Shown here in pieces: positions 1 to 8,700 of a stretch of DNA of 64,000 bases (its first letter is position 1; each line of letters starts with the position of its first letter). A program made the translations under genes and the position numbers. The stretch is from contig DASWCZ010000069.1 in the NCBI GenBank assembly GCA_036395755.1, forward strand, positions 112,287 through 176,286. The letters run 5' to 3'. Source of the DNA: Gp7-AA6 sp036395755. GTDB taxonomy: Bacteria; Acidobacteriota; Thermoanaerobaculia; UBA5066; Gp7-AA6. The notes under the pieces are model-generated. The model was not told the origin of the DNA. It was given only the letters and a program-made list of their open reading frames with translations, and ran no database searches.

Positions 1-2
1 AG

Positions 3-1901
3 CGCGCGCGGCGCACGTGGGTTCCGGTCCTGAAACCCGAGTACTACCCGGATCGACCGATGGTTCCTTCGGTCGAGATCGTCCAGGACCGCCTCGGTCT
101 GGAGGTGATGCGCGGCTGCACGCAGGGCTGCCGCTTCTGCCAGGCCGGGTACTGGTATCGCCCCGTGCGGGAGCTCGACTTGGACGACGTCGTATCGATG
201 ACGAAGACGTTCATCGCGGAGTCGGGGTGGAGCGAGGTGGGACTCCTTTCGCTCTCGACCGCGGATTACTCACAGATCGAGCCGCTCGTTCGCTGTCTCG
301 CCCCGCAGCTCTCCGACCGGCGCGTGTCGATCTCGCTTCCGTCACTTCGCGCCGAGGCGTTTTCCGTCGGCCTCGCCGACGCCGTCTCCGAAGTGAGAAA
401 GTCCGGCTTCACGTTCGCGCCGGAGACCGGTTCGGACCGGCTGCGCCGAGTCATCAACAAGACCTTCACGAACGCGGACATGATCCAGGCCGCCGACGTC
501 GCCTTCGCGCGCGGATGGGACCTGATCAAGGTCTACACGATGATCGGTCTCCCGACCGAGACGAAAGAGGATTTAGAGGAGCTGGTCACGCTCGTGGAAG
601 GAATTCTCGCGCAGGGACGCAAACACGGACGCAAGGAAGTCAACGTCTCGGTCGGGCCGTTCGTGCCCAAGTCCTGGACGCCTTTCCAGTGGGCGCCGTT
701 CGACGGCGTCGAGCTGCTCGAAAAGAAGCTCGGCTATCTCAAGGAACGTTTCCGCCGCGTCCGCGGCGCGAAGATGAAGTGGCACGAGCCGCGCGAGGCC
801 GAGATCGAGTGCGTTCTCTCGCGCGGAGACCGCCGCGTGGCGCGGATCCTCCATAGGGCCTGGGCATCCGGCGTGAAGTTCGACGGCTGGAGCGAGCACT
901 TCCGCTACGACCTGTGGAACCGGGCGTTCGAGACGGAGGGGATTCCGAAGTCCGCCTGGCTACGCGCGTACGACGTCGACGAGGTCCTGCCCTGGGACGT
1001 GCTCGATGCCTCCATCACGAAGCGATTTCTCAAAGTCGAGCTCGTGAAGGCGAAGAAGGAGATGCGCACCGAGGACTGCAAGTGGGGGCACTGCTACGCC
1101 TGCGGCGTGCCGGGCAACGGCGAGGACACGGTGCTCGCGACCTCGATGCAGGGGACCCTCCCGACGCTCGACGCGTCGGTGTCTTCCGCCGACGATCCCG
1201 CGGCCTACCGGGAGGTCGCGAAGGGCGCCGCTTACCGCCAGAAGGCAATGCCGGACCTGCCGTCGGCCGTGCGGCGTTCCGCGACCCCGGTCCACGAGGT
1301 CTTCCGCCACCGGATCACGTTCGAGAAGTCGGGCGACGCGCGGTTCCTGTCGCACCGCAACACCATGGACGTTCTCGAGCGCGCCATCCGCGCAGCCGGG
1401 CTTCCCGCGCGTTACTCGGAAGGCTTCAATCCGCACATGAAGCTCTCGATGGGGCCGGCGCTCGCGCTCGGCCTCGAGAGCCGCCACGAAGTTTTCGACG
1501 TCGAGGGCATCGCGCCCTTTGGAGCCGGCGCGGCCCGCGCGATCTCGGAAAAGCTGCCGCCGGGCCTGTCGGTCTCCCAGGTCCGGGAGCTCGGCTCGAC
1601 CGAGCCGTCCCTCTCGCGAGCCGTCAAGTCCGCACGCTACGTCGTGCGCCTCGACTCGGCCGATCACGTCGGCCGCGCGACCGAAGCGATCGCCAACGGC
1701 TGGCGCGAAGAGATGCCGGCTCTTCGCGCGATCTCGCTCGAGGAGGACGCGGAAGGCGGGCGGCTGACCTTCGAGGTGAACCTGGATCAATCGGCGGGCG
1801 AAACCTCGACGCCGAAGAAGGTGCTCGAAAAGCTGCTCTCGATTCCGCCCGAGGCCCAGGCGATCCTTTCGATCACGCGCGAAGCGACCGTACTGGGATA
1901 G
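3..1901 (+). CDS. Radical SAM protein fused to DUF2344 domain (5' end outside window)
   Basis: The reading frame is open from the first bases of the window, so the N-terminal part is missing; the Met at position 60 is internal. A radical SAM [4Fe-4S] motif CTQGCRFC lies just after it (Cys20, 24 and 27 counted from that Met). The last ~200 residues, starting near VFRHRITFEKSGDARFLSHR, match the DUF2344 domain often found next to or fused with this radical SAM family (TIGR03960/TIGR03936 type). The combination is common in diderm phyla and is usually annotated as a B12-binding-domain/radical SAM protein of unproven function, probably RNA modification. The downstream queD-like gene starts 8 bases after the stop, so the two are probably co-transcribed. 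Family assignment is confident; the reaction is not known. Confidence 0.88.
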   Translation, partial: RARRTWVPVLKPEYYPDRPMVPSVEIVQDRLGLEVMRGCTQGCRFCQAGYWYRPVRELDLDDVVSMTKTFIAESGWSEVGLLSLSTADYSQIEPLVRCLAPQLSDRRVSISLPSLRAEAFSVGLADAVSEVRKSGFTFAPETGSDRLRRVINKTFTNADMIQAADVAFARGWDLIKVYTMIGLPTETKEDLEELVTLVEGILAQGRKHGRKEVNVSVGPFVPKSWTPFQWAPFDGVELLEKKLGYLKERFRRVRGAKMKWHEPREAEIECVLSRGDRRVARILHRAWASGVKFDGWSEHFRYDLWNRAFETEGIPKSAWLRAYDVDEVLPWDVLDASITKRFLKVELVKAKKEMRTEDCKWGHCYACGVPGNGEDTVLATSMQGTLPTLDASVSSADDPAAYREVAKGAAYRQKAMPDLPSAVRRSATPVHEVFRHRITFEKSGDARFLSHRNTMDVLERAIRAAGLPARYSEGFNPHMKLSMGPALALGLESRHEVFDVEGIAPFGAGAARAISEKLPPGLSVSQVRELGSTEPSLSRAVKSARYVVRLDSADHVGRATEAIANGWREEMPALRAISLEEDAEGGRLTFEVNLDQSAGETSTPKKVLEKLLSIPPEAQAILSITREATVLG

Positions 1902-1909
1902 TCCATCCC

Positions 1910-2290
1910 ATGCCGTACCGCGTTACCGTCACCGCGCGGTTCGAGGCGGCGCACAACCTGATCGACTACGCGGGAGGACCGGAACCCCTTCACGGCCACT
2001 CGTATCGTGTGGAAGCCGTCCTCGAGAACGAGAAGCTCCAGCAGTACGACCTGGCGATCGACTTTCTGACCGCCAAGAACGCTCTCGAGGCGATCGCGAA
2101 GGAGCTCGACTACAAGTACATCAACGAGCACCCCGCCTTCGCCGGGCGCAACACGTCCGCGGAGAACATCGCGCGCTGGTTCGCCGAGCGCCTCGACTCG
2201 TCCGGCGCGCTCGGGTGGACGCGGGTCGCGGAAGTCACGGTCCGGGAGGGTCCCGAGAACCGCGCGACGTATGTTCCGAAAGGAACCTGA
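1910..2290 (+). CDS. QueD/PTPS-like 6-carboxytetrahydropterin synthase homologue with altered active site
   Basis: This 126-residue protein has the length and fold signature of 6-pyruvoyl/6-carboxytetrahydropterin synthases: zinc ligands in FEAAHN and LHGHSY, and the conserved Glu in VREGPEN. QueD makes the queuosine precursor 6-carboxy-5,6,7,8-tetrahydropterin. The catalytic Cys that precedes LHGH in classical QueD (CGRLHGH in E. coli) is absent here; the local sequence is GGPEPLHGH, with a Glu nearby. The catalytic Asp-His pair of the LDHHYLN region reads LDYKYIN, so the His is also lost. A Glu replacing Cys is known in the PTPS-III branch, which feeds folate synthesis, so function could be QueD-like, PTPS-III-like or something else. 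queE and queC are present in this window at 49-50 kb. The ATG is 8 bases after the upstream stop. Confidence 0.8.
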   Translation: MPYRVTVTARFEAAHNLIDYAGGPEPLHGHSYRVEAVLENEKLQQYDLAIDFLTAKNALEAIAKELDYKYINEHPAFAGRNTSAENIARWFAERLDSSGALGWTRVAEVTVREGPENRATYVPKGT

Positions 2291-2367
2291 TCCTCCAGGC
2301 GGCTTCGAGGCCGACGCCGAAACCGTTGCCGAAGTGTCGATGAAACGGGAGACACGGCGGAAACGGT

Positions 2368-2443
2368 GTTACGAAAAGTAACGAAAATCCCCGGAATCCC
2401 TCTGGTGAGAAGTGTCACCGAACGGACTAACTCACTTCTTCAC
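2368..2443. promoter_or_regulatory. Inverted repeats upstream of the minor pilin cluster
   Basis: The 219-base gap before the pilin genes holds GTTAC-GAAAA-GTAAC (2368-2382) and a second imperfect pair, GTGAGAAGTG (2405-2414) with CACTTCTTCAC (2433-2443). The region is less GC-rich than its surroundings. These could form RNA hairpins or be operator half-sites for the pilin operon. I see no clear sigma-70 or sigma-54 promoter, so a regulatory role is inference. Confidence 0.3.
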
Positions 2444-2509
2444 AAAGATTAGTGGCTCTCCGGGACGGCGGCACAGCGTTCGCTAAGATGTCCGTCGGCT
2501 CCCAGGAAG

Positions 2510-3301
2510 GTGCGGACTCAAATTTTCTATCTGGGCGGGGATGAATTGACTTCTTCGAAAGATGTACCGCGACACGTGTCGCCGGAGGTGATCGGAAATC
2601 GATCGGGCGTCGCGGGCCGGCGCCAGCGGGGCATGACGCTCATCGAGGTCCTGATCGTCATCGCCATCCTCGCCGTGCTCGTGCTGCTCGCAGCCCCCTT
2701 CGCGGGAAAGATCATCCGCCGCGCGAACGACCTCGGCGCGTTCGCCACCATCCGACAGGTCCTGGCTTCCGCCCGTCTCCAGGCGGTCAAACGCCAGGCG
2801 AACGTGGTCGTTCTCATCAGTCTCGACAACAAGCGGATTCACCTCTACACGTTTCAGGACCGGGCCAACGACGACACGAATCCGCTTCCCGCCGACGAGG
2901 CCGCGGCCGCCGGCAACTTCCAGCAGGACGGCGGGTTCGTGAAGTCGGGCGCCGACGAGCCGACGTTGGGCGACGTCACACTCAGCAACTACATCAAGCT
3001 CTGGAAGTTCGGAGGCAGTCCTGACGACCTGACGAACGCCGCCGCCTTCAACAAGTATCTCGGCAACGCAACCCTGTCCAGCCGCATCGCGTTCACTCCG
3101 GCCGGCGGCATCGTTCCGCCGGAGGACACCTCGACCTCCGCGCTCCCCACGACATCGGGAGGCCGGGGCATCTACTACGCGGACTTCGGCGCCAAGAACT
3201 TCTTCCGGGTCACGATCGACAGCGATTTCTCGGGCAAGCTGCGGATCGACAAGTACGTCGAAGGAACGGGGTACACGACGACCGGATGGATCTGGAGATG
3301 A
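2510..3301 (+). CDS. GspH/FimT-type prepilin (minor pilin/pseudopilin)
   Basis: Contains a type III signal (prepilin) sequence: RQRG followed by MTLIEV with the conserved Glu at +5 and a hydrophobic stretch to about residue 65, the substrate signature of prepilin peptidase PilD. The length (263 residues from the GTG at 2510) and position at the head of a PilV/PilW/PilX/PilY1-like series suggest a FimT/GspH-type minor pilin that helps prime type IV pilus or type II secretion pseudopilus assembly. The start is uncertain: GTG at 2510 gives a 41-residue leader, which is long; in-frame GTGs at 2576 and 2588 give shorter, more typical leaders. The next gene overlaps its stop by four bases. Confidence 0.8.
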   Translation: MRTQIFYLGGDELTSSKDVPRHVSPEVIGNRSGVAGRRQRGMTLIEVLIVIAILAVLVLLAAPFAGKIIRRANDLGAFATIRQVLASARLQAVKRQANVVVLISLDNKRIHLYTFQDRANDDTNPLPADEAAAAGNFQQDGGFVKSGADEPTLGDVTLSNYIKLWKFGGSPDDLTNAAAFNKYLGNATLSSRIAFTPAGGIVPPEDTSTSALPTTSGGRGIYYADFGAKNFFRVTIDSDFSGKLRIDKYVEGTGYTTTGWIWR

Positions 3302-3897
3302 GAAAAGAGAACCTGTCGGGTGAGCGGGGGTTGACGTTGATCGAGATCCTCGTCGCGCTCTCGATCCTCGCGCTCGCCGTGCTCGCCCTGGCGCCGCTCT
3401 TCACCGGCGCGATCCGCACGAACGCCTCTTCCAATATGCTGACGAACGCCAACACGCTGGCGCGGGAGAAGCTCGAGGAGCTCTCGGGCTACCCCCGCAA
3501 CGATCCCCGCCTGAACGTCACGACGCCCTCGAACGCAGCGGCTCCGACGGGCGTGGCCGTCTCGCCTGCGCCCCTCGCGGTCGTCGGCGCCTGCGATGCG
3601 GTTCCGGGCGCCAGCCCCGCCCGAACGTACTGTGAGAACGATCTCCCGATGTGGTACCAGCCTTCCACGGGAGCGACCTCCTACGCGGCCACGTCGCCCG
3701 GCGCCGGCTGGTTCCGCTTCCCGTACTCGAGGGTCTACACGATCGAGCAATTCGACGGGACCCTGACGACCCGCATCGCGTCTCCCAACCCCTACATCGT
3801 CAAGCTGATCACGGTGATCGTGCAGCCGACTATCGGCCCGCTGCCGGGTCTGCGCCGGACGACCCAGTCGCTCTACCTGCGGGTGAAAAATGCCTGA
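3298..3897 (+). CDS. PilV-like minor prepilin
   Basis: The N-terminus has a prepilin cleavage site, ERG followed by LTLIEI with Glu at +5, and a hydrophobic helix (about residues 12-34). The ATG at 3298 forms an ATGA overlap with the upstream stop and has CTGGAG just ahead, so it is preferred over the in-frame ATG at 3286. The 199-residue protein resembles PilV-type minor pilins (type IV pilus modification protein) by length and by operon position before a PilW-like gene. It probably enters the pilus base or tip complex with its neighbours. Only the N-terminal helix is diagnostic; the globular domain is not recognisable by eye. Confidence 0.78.
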   Translation: MRKENLSGERGLTLIEILVALSILALAVLALAPLFTGAIRTNASSNMLTNANTLAREKLEELSGYPRNDPRLNVTTPSNAAAPTGVAVSPAPLAVVGACDAVPGASPARTYCENDLPMWYQPSTGATSYAATSPGAGWFRFPYSRVYTIEQFDGTLTTRIASPNPYIVKLITVIVQPTIGPLPGLRRTTQSLYLRVKNA

Positions 3898-5176
3898 GCG
3901 GAACGAACGCGGGATGACGCTCATCGAAGTGCTCGTGTCGCTCGCCGTGCTGATCACGGTCGTGGCCGGCCTCTACACGCTGCTCGACCGCGGAAACAAG
4001 CTGGCCAAGCAGGAGACCAATGTCGCCGAGGCGCAGCAGTCCTCGCGGATCGGCATCTACGAGCTGTCCCGGCAGATCCGTCAGGCGCGCGTCGGCGGCC
4101 TCTTTTTCGCCAACGCCGTCCTGCCGGTGGAGAACAACAGCGCGGGCGGAGTCAGCGTGAACGACCTCTCCGGCATCGCGCACTTCACCCGCAAGGGGAC
4201 CGACGTCATCGAGGTCCGCGGCATCCTGTCCGGAGACAAGTACTACTTCGCCTCCGGCGACGTCACCTGCGCGGGCAGCTGCGCGACGACGACCGCCGCC
4301 ACGGTGACCATCCACTCGACCTCGACGGGCGGCGTGTCCAACTTCGCGCCGGGCAGCGCGCCCTCTCTCATCAGCCGGACCCGTCCCTTCTTTTTCGCCG
4401 TGGCGGCCGGGGCAAACGACGTCGTGAACATCTCGGGGACCGATTACCTGGTCCCGGAGTACATCGTCGGTCTCGTAGACACCGGCGGGACCTGGTACAC
4501 GCAGACCGCCAGTACGTTCACGTTCACCATGAACCCGCAGGATTCGGGAGCGAAGAAATTGAACGCATCCAACTCGACCGCTCCCAGCATCGACAAGCCT
4601 TTCTCGGGAGGCATGGTCGATGAAGTCCGATTCTTCGTCGATGAGGGCCCGGCGGACGTCTCGGCGAGCAACGCCGATACCCATCCCTCGCTGGTCGAGG
4701 CCACGTTCGACCCGGGCTCCGGCAACTACGATATTCAGCCGCTCGTGGACGAAGTGGAGGACTTCCAGGTCGCCTACGGCGTGGACGGCGCCGACGCCTC
4801 GGTTCACGACAAGGGGGTCGATCCCGCGAAAATCGATACGAGCGGCAGCAACAAAGACGAGTGGGTCGGCAACGTCGCCAACGAGGTCTCGACGACGCTT
4901 GCGCTGAGCTCCACCGATCCGAAATTTGTCCCGGGGTTCGTAGATACCACCGTCCCAAGCGGCTCCTCGGACCCCGCGCTCGCCCTTCCTTCGCTCCGCT
5001 CGGTCTGGCTTTCGCTCGTCGTCAAGTCGACCGACCCGGACTTCGTGTACGGCGGGCCGGGCGCGCGGGGCATTCAGATCCTGGATTCGACGATCAAGAA
5101 CTTCTCGACCGCGACGGGCCGGCCCTATCGACGCCGGCTCCAATCTTTTGCGGTCTCGCTGAGGAACTACTCGTGA
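3890..5176 (+). CDS. PilW-like minor prepilin
   Basis: Starts eight bases inside the 3' end of the preceding prepilin gene, indicating translational coupling. The prepilin motif is ERG then MTLIEV (Glu at +5) followed by a hydrophobic segment; position +10 onwards reads VSLAVLITVVAGLYTLL. At 428 residues it is longer than most minor pilins, as PilW-like proteins are. The C-terminal part is Ser/Thr/Asp-rich and looks extracellular. The PilV-PilW-PilX-PilY1 order is the classical arrangement for the type IV pilus tip complex, which primes assembly and carries PilY1. Function is inferred from the signal and context. Confidence 0.8.
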   Translation: MPERNERGMTLIEVLVSLAVLITVVAGLYTLLDRGNKLAKQETNVAEAQQSSRIGIYELSRQIRQARVGGLFFANAVLPVENNSAGGVSVNDLSGIAHFTRKGTDVIEVRGILSGDKYYFASGDVTCAGSCATTTAATVTIHSTSTGGVSNFAPGSAPSLISRTRPFFFAVAAGANDVVNISGTDYLVPEYIVGLVDTGGTWYTQTASTFTFTMNPQDSGAKKLNASNSTAPSIDKPFSGGMVDEVRFFVDEGPADVSASNADTHPSLVEATFDPGSGNYDIQPLVDEVEDFQVAYGVDGADASVHDKGVDPAKIDTSGSNKDEWVGNVANEVSTTLALSSTDPKFVPGFVDTTVPSGSSDPALALPSLRSVWLSLVVKSTDPDFVYGGPGARGIQILDSTIKNFSTATGRPYRRRLQSFAVSLRNYS

Positions 5177-5199
5177 GGCCCTCGATCGGGGTGGAAACC

Positions 5200-5706
5200 A
5201 TGAGAATTCTTTTGCATCCGAAACACCGCGGGCGCGGCGAGAGAGGCATCGCGCTCTTCCTCGCGATCCTGCTGCTCTTGATCCTGACGGTCATGGGCGT
5301 CGCGCTCATGTTCACCGCCTCGATCGAACAGACCCTGTCCGCCACCGAGACGAAGATCTCGAAGATCTTCTACGCCGCCGACTCCGGCATCGAGTACGGC
5401 ACCGGCATGCTGAACAACACCATCGCCTACAACGGCGGACTCATGCCGGTCGGGGTTTCCAGCAACTACCCGACGGTGACGACCCCGGACATGGCCGTGA
5501 CCGTCTCTCAGCCGGTTCTTCTCGGTTACTCGATCCTCCCCGGAGATCAGATCCAGTCCTCGGGCAAAGGGTACGGGACCAGCCAGATCGTCGAGAACGT
5601 CTACGCGCTGACGTCGACCGCGAACTCGACCAACATTCAGGCGAGCAAGACGATCGATGCCGACGTGGGCATCTATCCGAAGACGCTTTCCATTCCGACT
5701 CCATAG
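5200..5706 (+). CDS. PilX-like minor pilin
   Basis: A 168-residue protein with a charged leader ending ERG, then IALFLAILLLLILTVMGVA, a hydrophobic helix without the +5 Glu; absence of this Glu is normal for PilX/GspK-type minor pilins. It then has ATETKISKIFYAADSGIEYG, close to the ANNAA/ADSGIE-like segment typical of PilX N-terminal domains (PF14341 type). The ATG at 5200 is preferred; an in-frame GTG at 5173 overlaps the previous stop. It sits between PilW-like and PilY1-like genes. PilX would cap or connect the minor pilin complex to the PilY1 tip protein. Confidence 0.8.
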   Translation: MRILLHPKHRGRGERGIALFLAILLLLILTVMGVALMFTASIEQTLSATETKISKIFYAADSGIEYGTGMLNNTIAYNGGLMPVGVSSNYPTVTTPDMAVTVSQPVLLGYSILPGDQIQSSGKGYGTSQIVENVYALTSTANSTNIQASKTIDADVGIYPKTLSIPTP

Positions 5707-5722
5707 GAGTCGAGGAGAAACC

Positions 5723-8700
5723 ATGCTCCGTCACGCGCGCTGCTTCCTTCTCGCCCTGGGAGTGATTTCGGCCGTCGTCCAACCGGTCCTCGGCGACGAC
5801 AAGGACCTGCTGAAGAGCGGTGACGCCTCGGGAACGCCGCCGAACCTGCTCGTCGTCTTCGGCAACACGGAGACTACGACGCAGTCGCTCAGCGTGCTTC
5901 TGAATACGCCCATGAGCACCTGGGACGGCGACGCGGACTCTGCCTCAAGCAAGCTCGGCGCCGCAAAGCGAGTGATTCGCCAGTTCGTCGCCGACCACCA
6001 CACGCAGTTCAACATCGGTCTGACCGCGTTCTCCCGTCCTCCGAACAACAATCAGACGAGCATCCTCCAAAAGCACTGGATCTACGCGCCGGTGGCGACC
6101 GACTTTCCGGCCGAGACGTGGGCAGAACCGATTGGAACCCTCGAGAGGTGGGGAGTCGGCGGCGAGGGCCCGTGCACGAACAAAACGGTTCCCGTCTGCA
6201 GCGACCGGTCCCCCGTGCTCACGCTTCCGAGCGGAAATGCGGGCAGTCTGACCGGTCCTTTCTTCGGCTCCAACCCCGGAACGGCGGGCACGACGTGCGG
6301 CTCGGCCGGTATGGCCTGCATCAACCTCTCGAACAACGAGCGGATCCGCGTGCGGATAACGACCGGCAAGTACGGCGACGCGTTCACGGATGGGACGCTC
6401 GCCACTTACACGCTCGGAGGCTCCCCGCCTCGCTCCGTTCAGGTGACGAAGGAATATCAGACGAAGTCCGGCAACACGTGGACGACGCAGGCGTTGACGC
6501 CGCACAGCAATCCCGGGACCATCGTGGTTCCGTACGTCGCGATGGGCTCACCCATCCCGGCCTCGGGCGGCTCGCCGGACCCGACGCTCTTTTATGCGAC
6601 CGGCGCCACGAACTCCACGGGAGGCTCGATCGCCGGCCGGTCGCTCGGCTTCTTGAGCGAGCCCCAGAGCGACTTCACTATGCAGGCGAACTGCTCGGGC
6701 CTGGAGTTCCAGCAAAACGGGAATCTGCTGGTCAATATCCCCCGCGACTATCAGATCCCGGACCCGAACAACCCGGGTCAGTGCCTGCCGGCGAAGGACT
6801 CCTACCCCTGCGTCAAGCGGTTGCTGCGGCCTCAGGCGTACATCGAGAACTACGACACCTCGACCGGCACGTTCACGACCAACGACCCGGACAACCCGGG
6901 CTACACACAGACCGGGCAGAGCAAGTACGCCGACGGCTGCGACCCAACCCTCTTGGGCGCCCTAGCCGGCAGCCAGAACCTGGACAGCGTCGAGAGAACG
7001 GTGATCCTGACCGCAAAGAACGGAAACCAGGCTCCAATCAAAAACGCTCTTCAGAACATCCTCGACTACTTCACCAAACCGGGGATCGATGGGTTCACGA
7101 ACGGCGTGCGCGGGGACGATCCGAACGCCGGCTGCCGCAACGGCGCGGTCATCCTGATCTATGACACGTTCAACGCCTGCACGAATGATAGCTGCGGCTT
7201 CCTGACCAGCAAGTTCCTGACCACTTTTAAACAGCTCGGCATCCCGATCTACGTCATCGGCTTCGGGGCGAGCGCCGCGGCCACGGCGGACACCGGCGTC
7301 TGCATCGCGCACAATAGCGGCGCGATCCTCCCCGACGGCAGCGACGGCTATTTCCCGGTCACGACCGCCGCTCAGCTCGTCCAGGCATTGAACGACATCG
7401 CCGTGTTCGTCCTCCAGAGCCAGAAAGGCTTCGTCGCGGCGACGATTTCGACGGCGCAGGCCGCCGGAGACCAGATGGTGTACCTCGCGACGTTCAACGC
7501 GGCGAGCTCGCGCTCCATCTGGGATGGACGGGTCAATGGTTACAGGCTCGACGCGAACGGCAAGCTCCAGCTCGGGACGCGGACGATCAAGGACCAGAAC
7601 GATCCGTTCGCCAACGTTCCACTCCCGGCCCCCTCGAACGACCCGGCCTCGCTGATCTGGAACGCGGGCCAGAACCTGGCGCAGACGCCCGGGACGGGAG
7701 CGACGAATTCCTCCGCCATCCTCGCTCCCAACGCGACAAAGACCAACGGAACCTACTCGGACGGCTCGAACGACACGGTCTCGACGATCGCGACGACCCG
7801 CTACCCCGGGCGAAAGATCGTCTTCTCGCTGCCGACGGGCTACACCGATCCGGTGCCGACTCTTCCGATTCCCCCTTCGAGCTCCGTGCCGGAAGGCCGG
7901 CACGACCTGACCGCCTCGACAAGCGCGACCTGGTGGCCGGCGCTGAAGGCGCTGCTCGGGCCTCAGACCTCGCCTCCGGCGGTGGTTTCGCCGGCGCTCA
8001 CCGACACCGACGCGACCGACTCTCTCCGGTTCATCTGGGGAGATCGGGACGCCGTCATGGGCGCGCTCGCCTCGACCGCCACACAGAAGTACACGCCTCC
8101 CAACAGCTCGTTCCAGTTGAAGCTCGGGGACATGTTCCACGCCGGCCCGGTTCTGGTCGGACCGCCGAGCGAGTTCGCGTACTACGCAGCGAACCTGAAC
8201 AACTACCAGACCTACCGAAACACGTTCCTGCGGCGGCGCCGCGTTCTCTTCTTCGGCGCGAACGACGGCCTGTTCCACGCCGTGGACGCCGGCGCCTGGG
8301 ACCGGACCCCGTCGCTCTGCGTGAATCCGGACGGGACGCAGGGTCACTGCTTCGACCTCGGAACCGGCGCGGAGCTCTTCGCTTATGCGCCGCGGGCGAT
8401 CATGCAGCTCTTCAAGCCCCTGAAGGATGCCGTCGGAGCGCAATCGAAGCGGGACGAATGGTCCGTGGATGGCTCCCCGACCGCGGGCGACGTCTTCATC
8501 GATTCCGCGAACAACGGCGTGCCAACACCTGCCAACCGGATGTGGCACACCGTCCTCGTCGGCGGAATGCGGGAAGGCTCGCCGTTCGAAGGGACATCCG
8601 GCGCCGCGCCCGCGGTTTCGCTGGGAAGCTATTACGCGCTCGATCTGACGCAGCCGGACGAGCTCGTCCCGGACGGCAGCGGCGGCTTCACCATGCCGGT

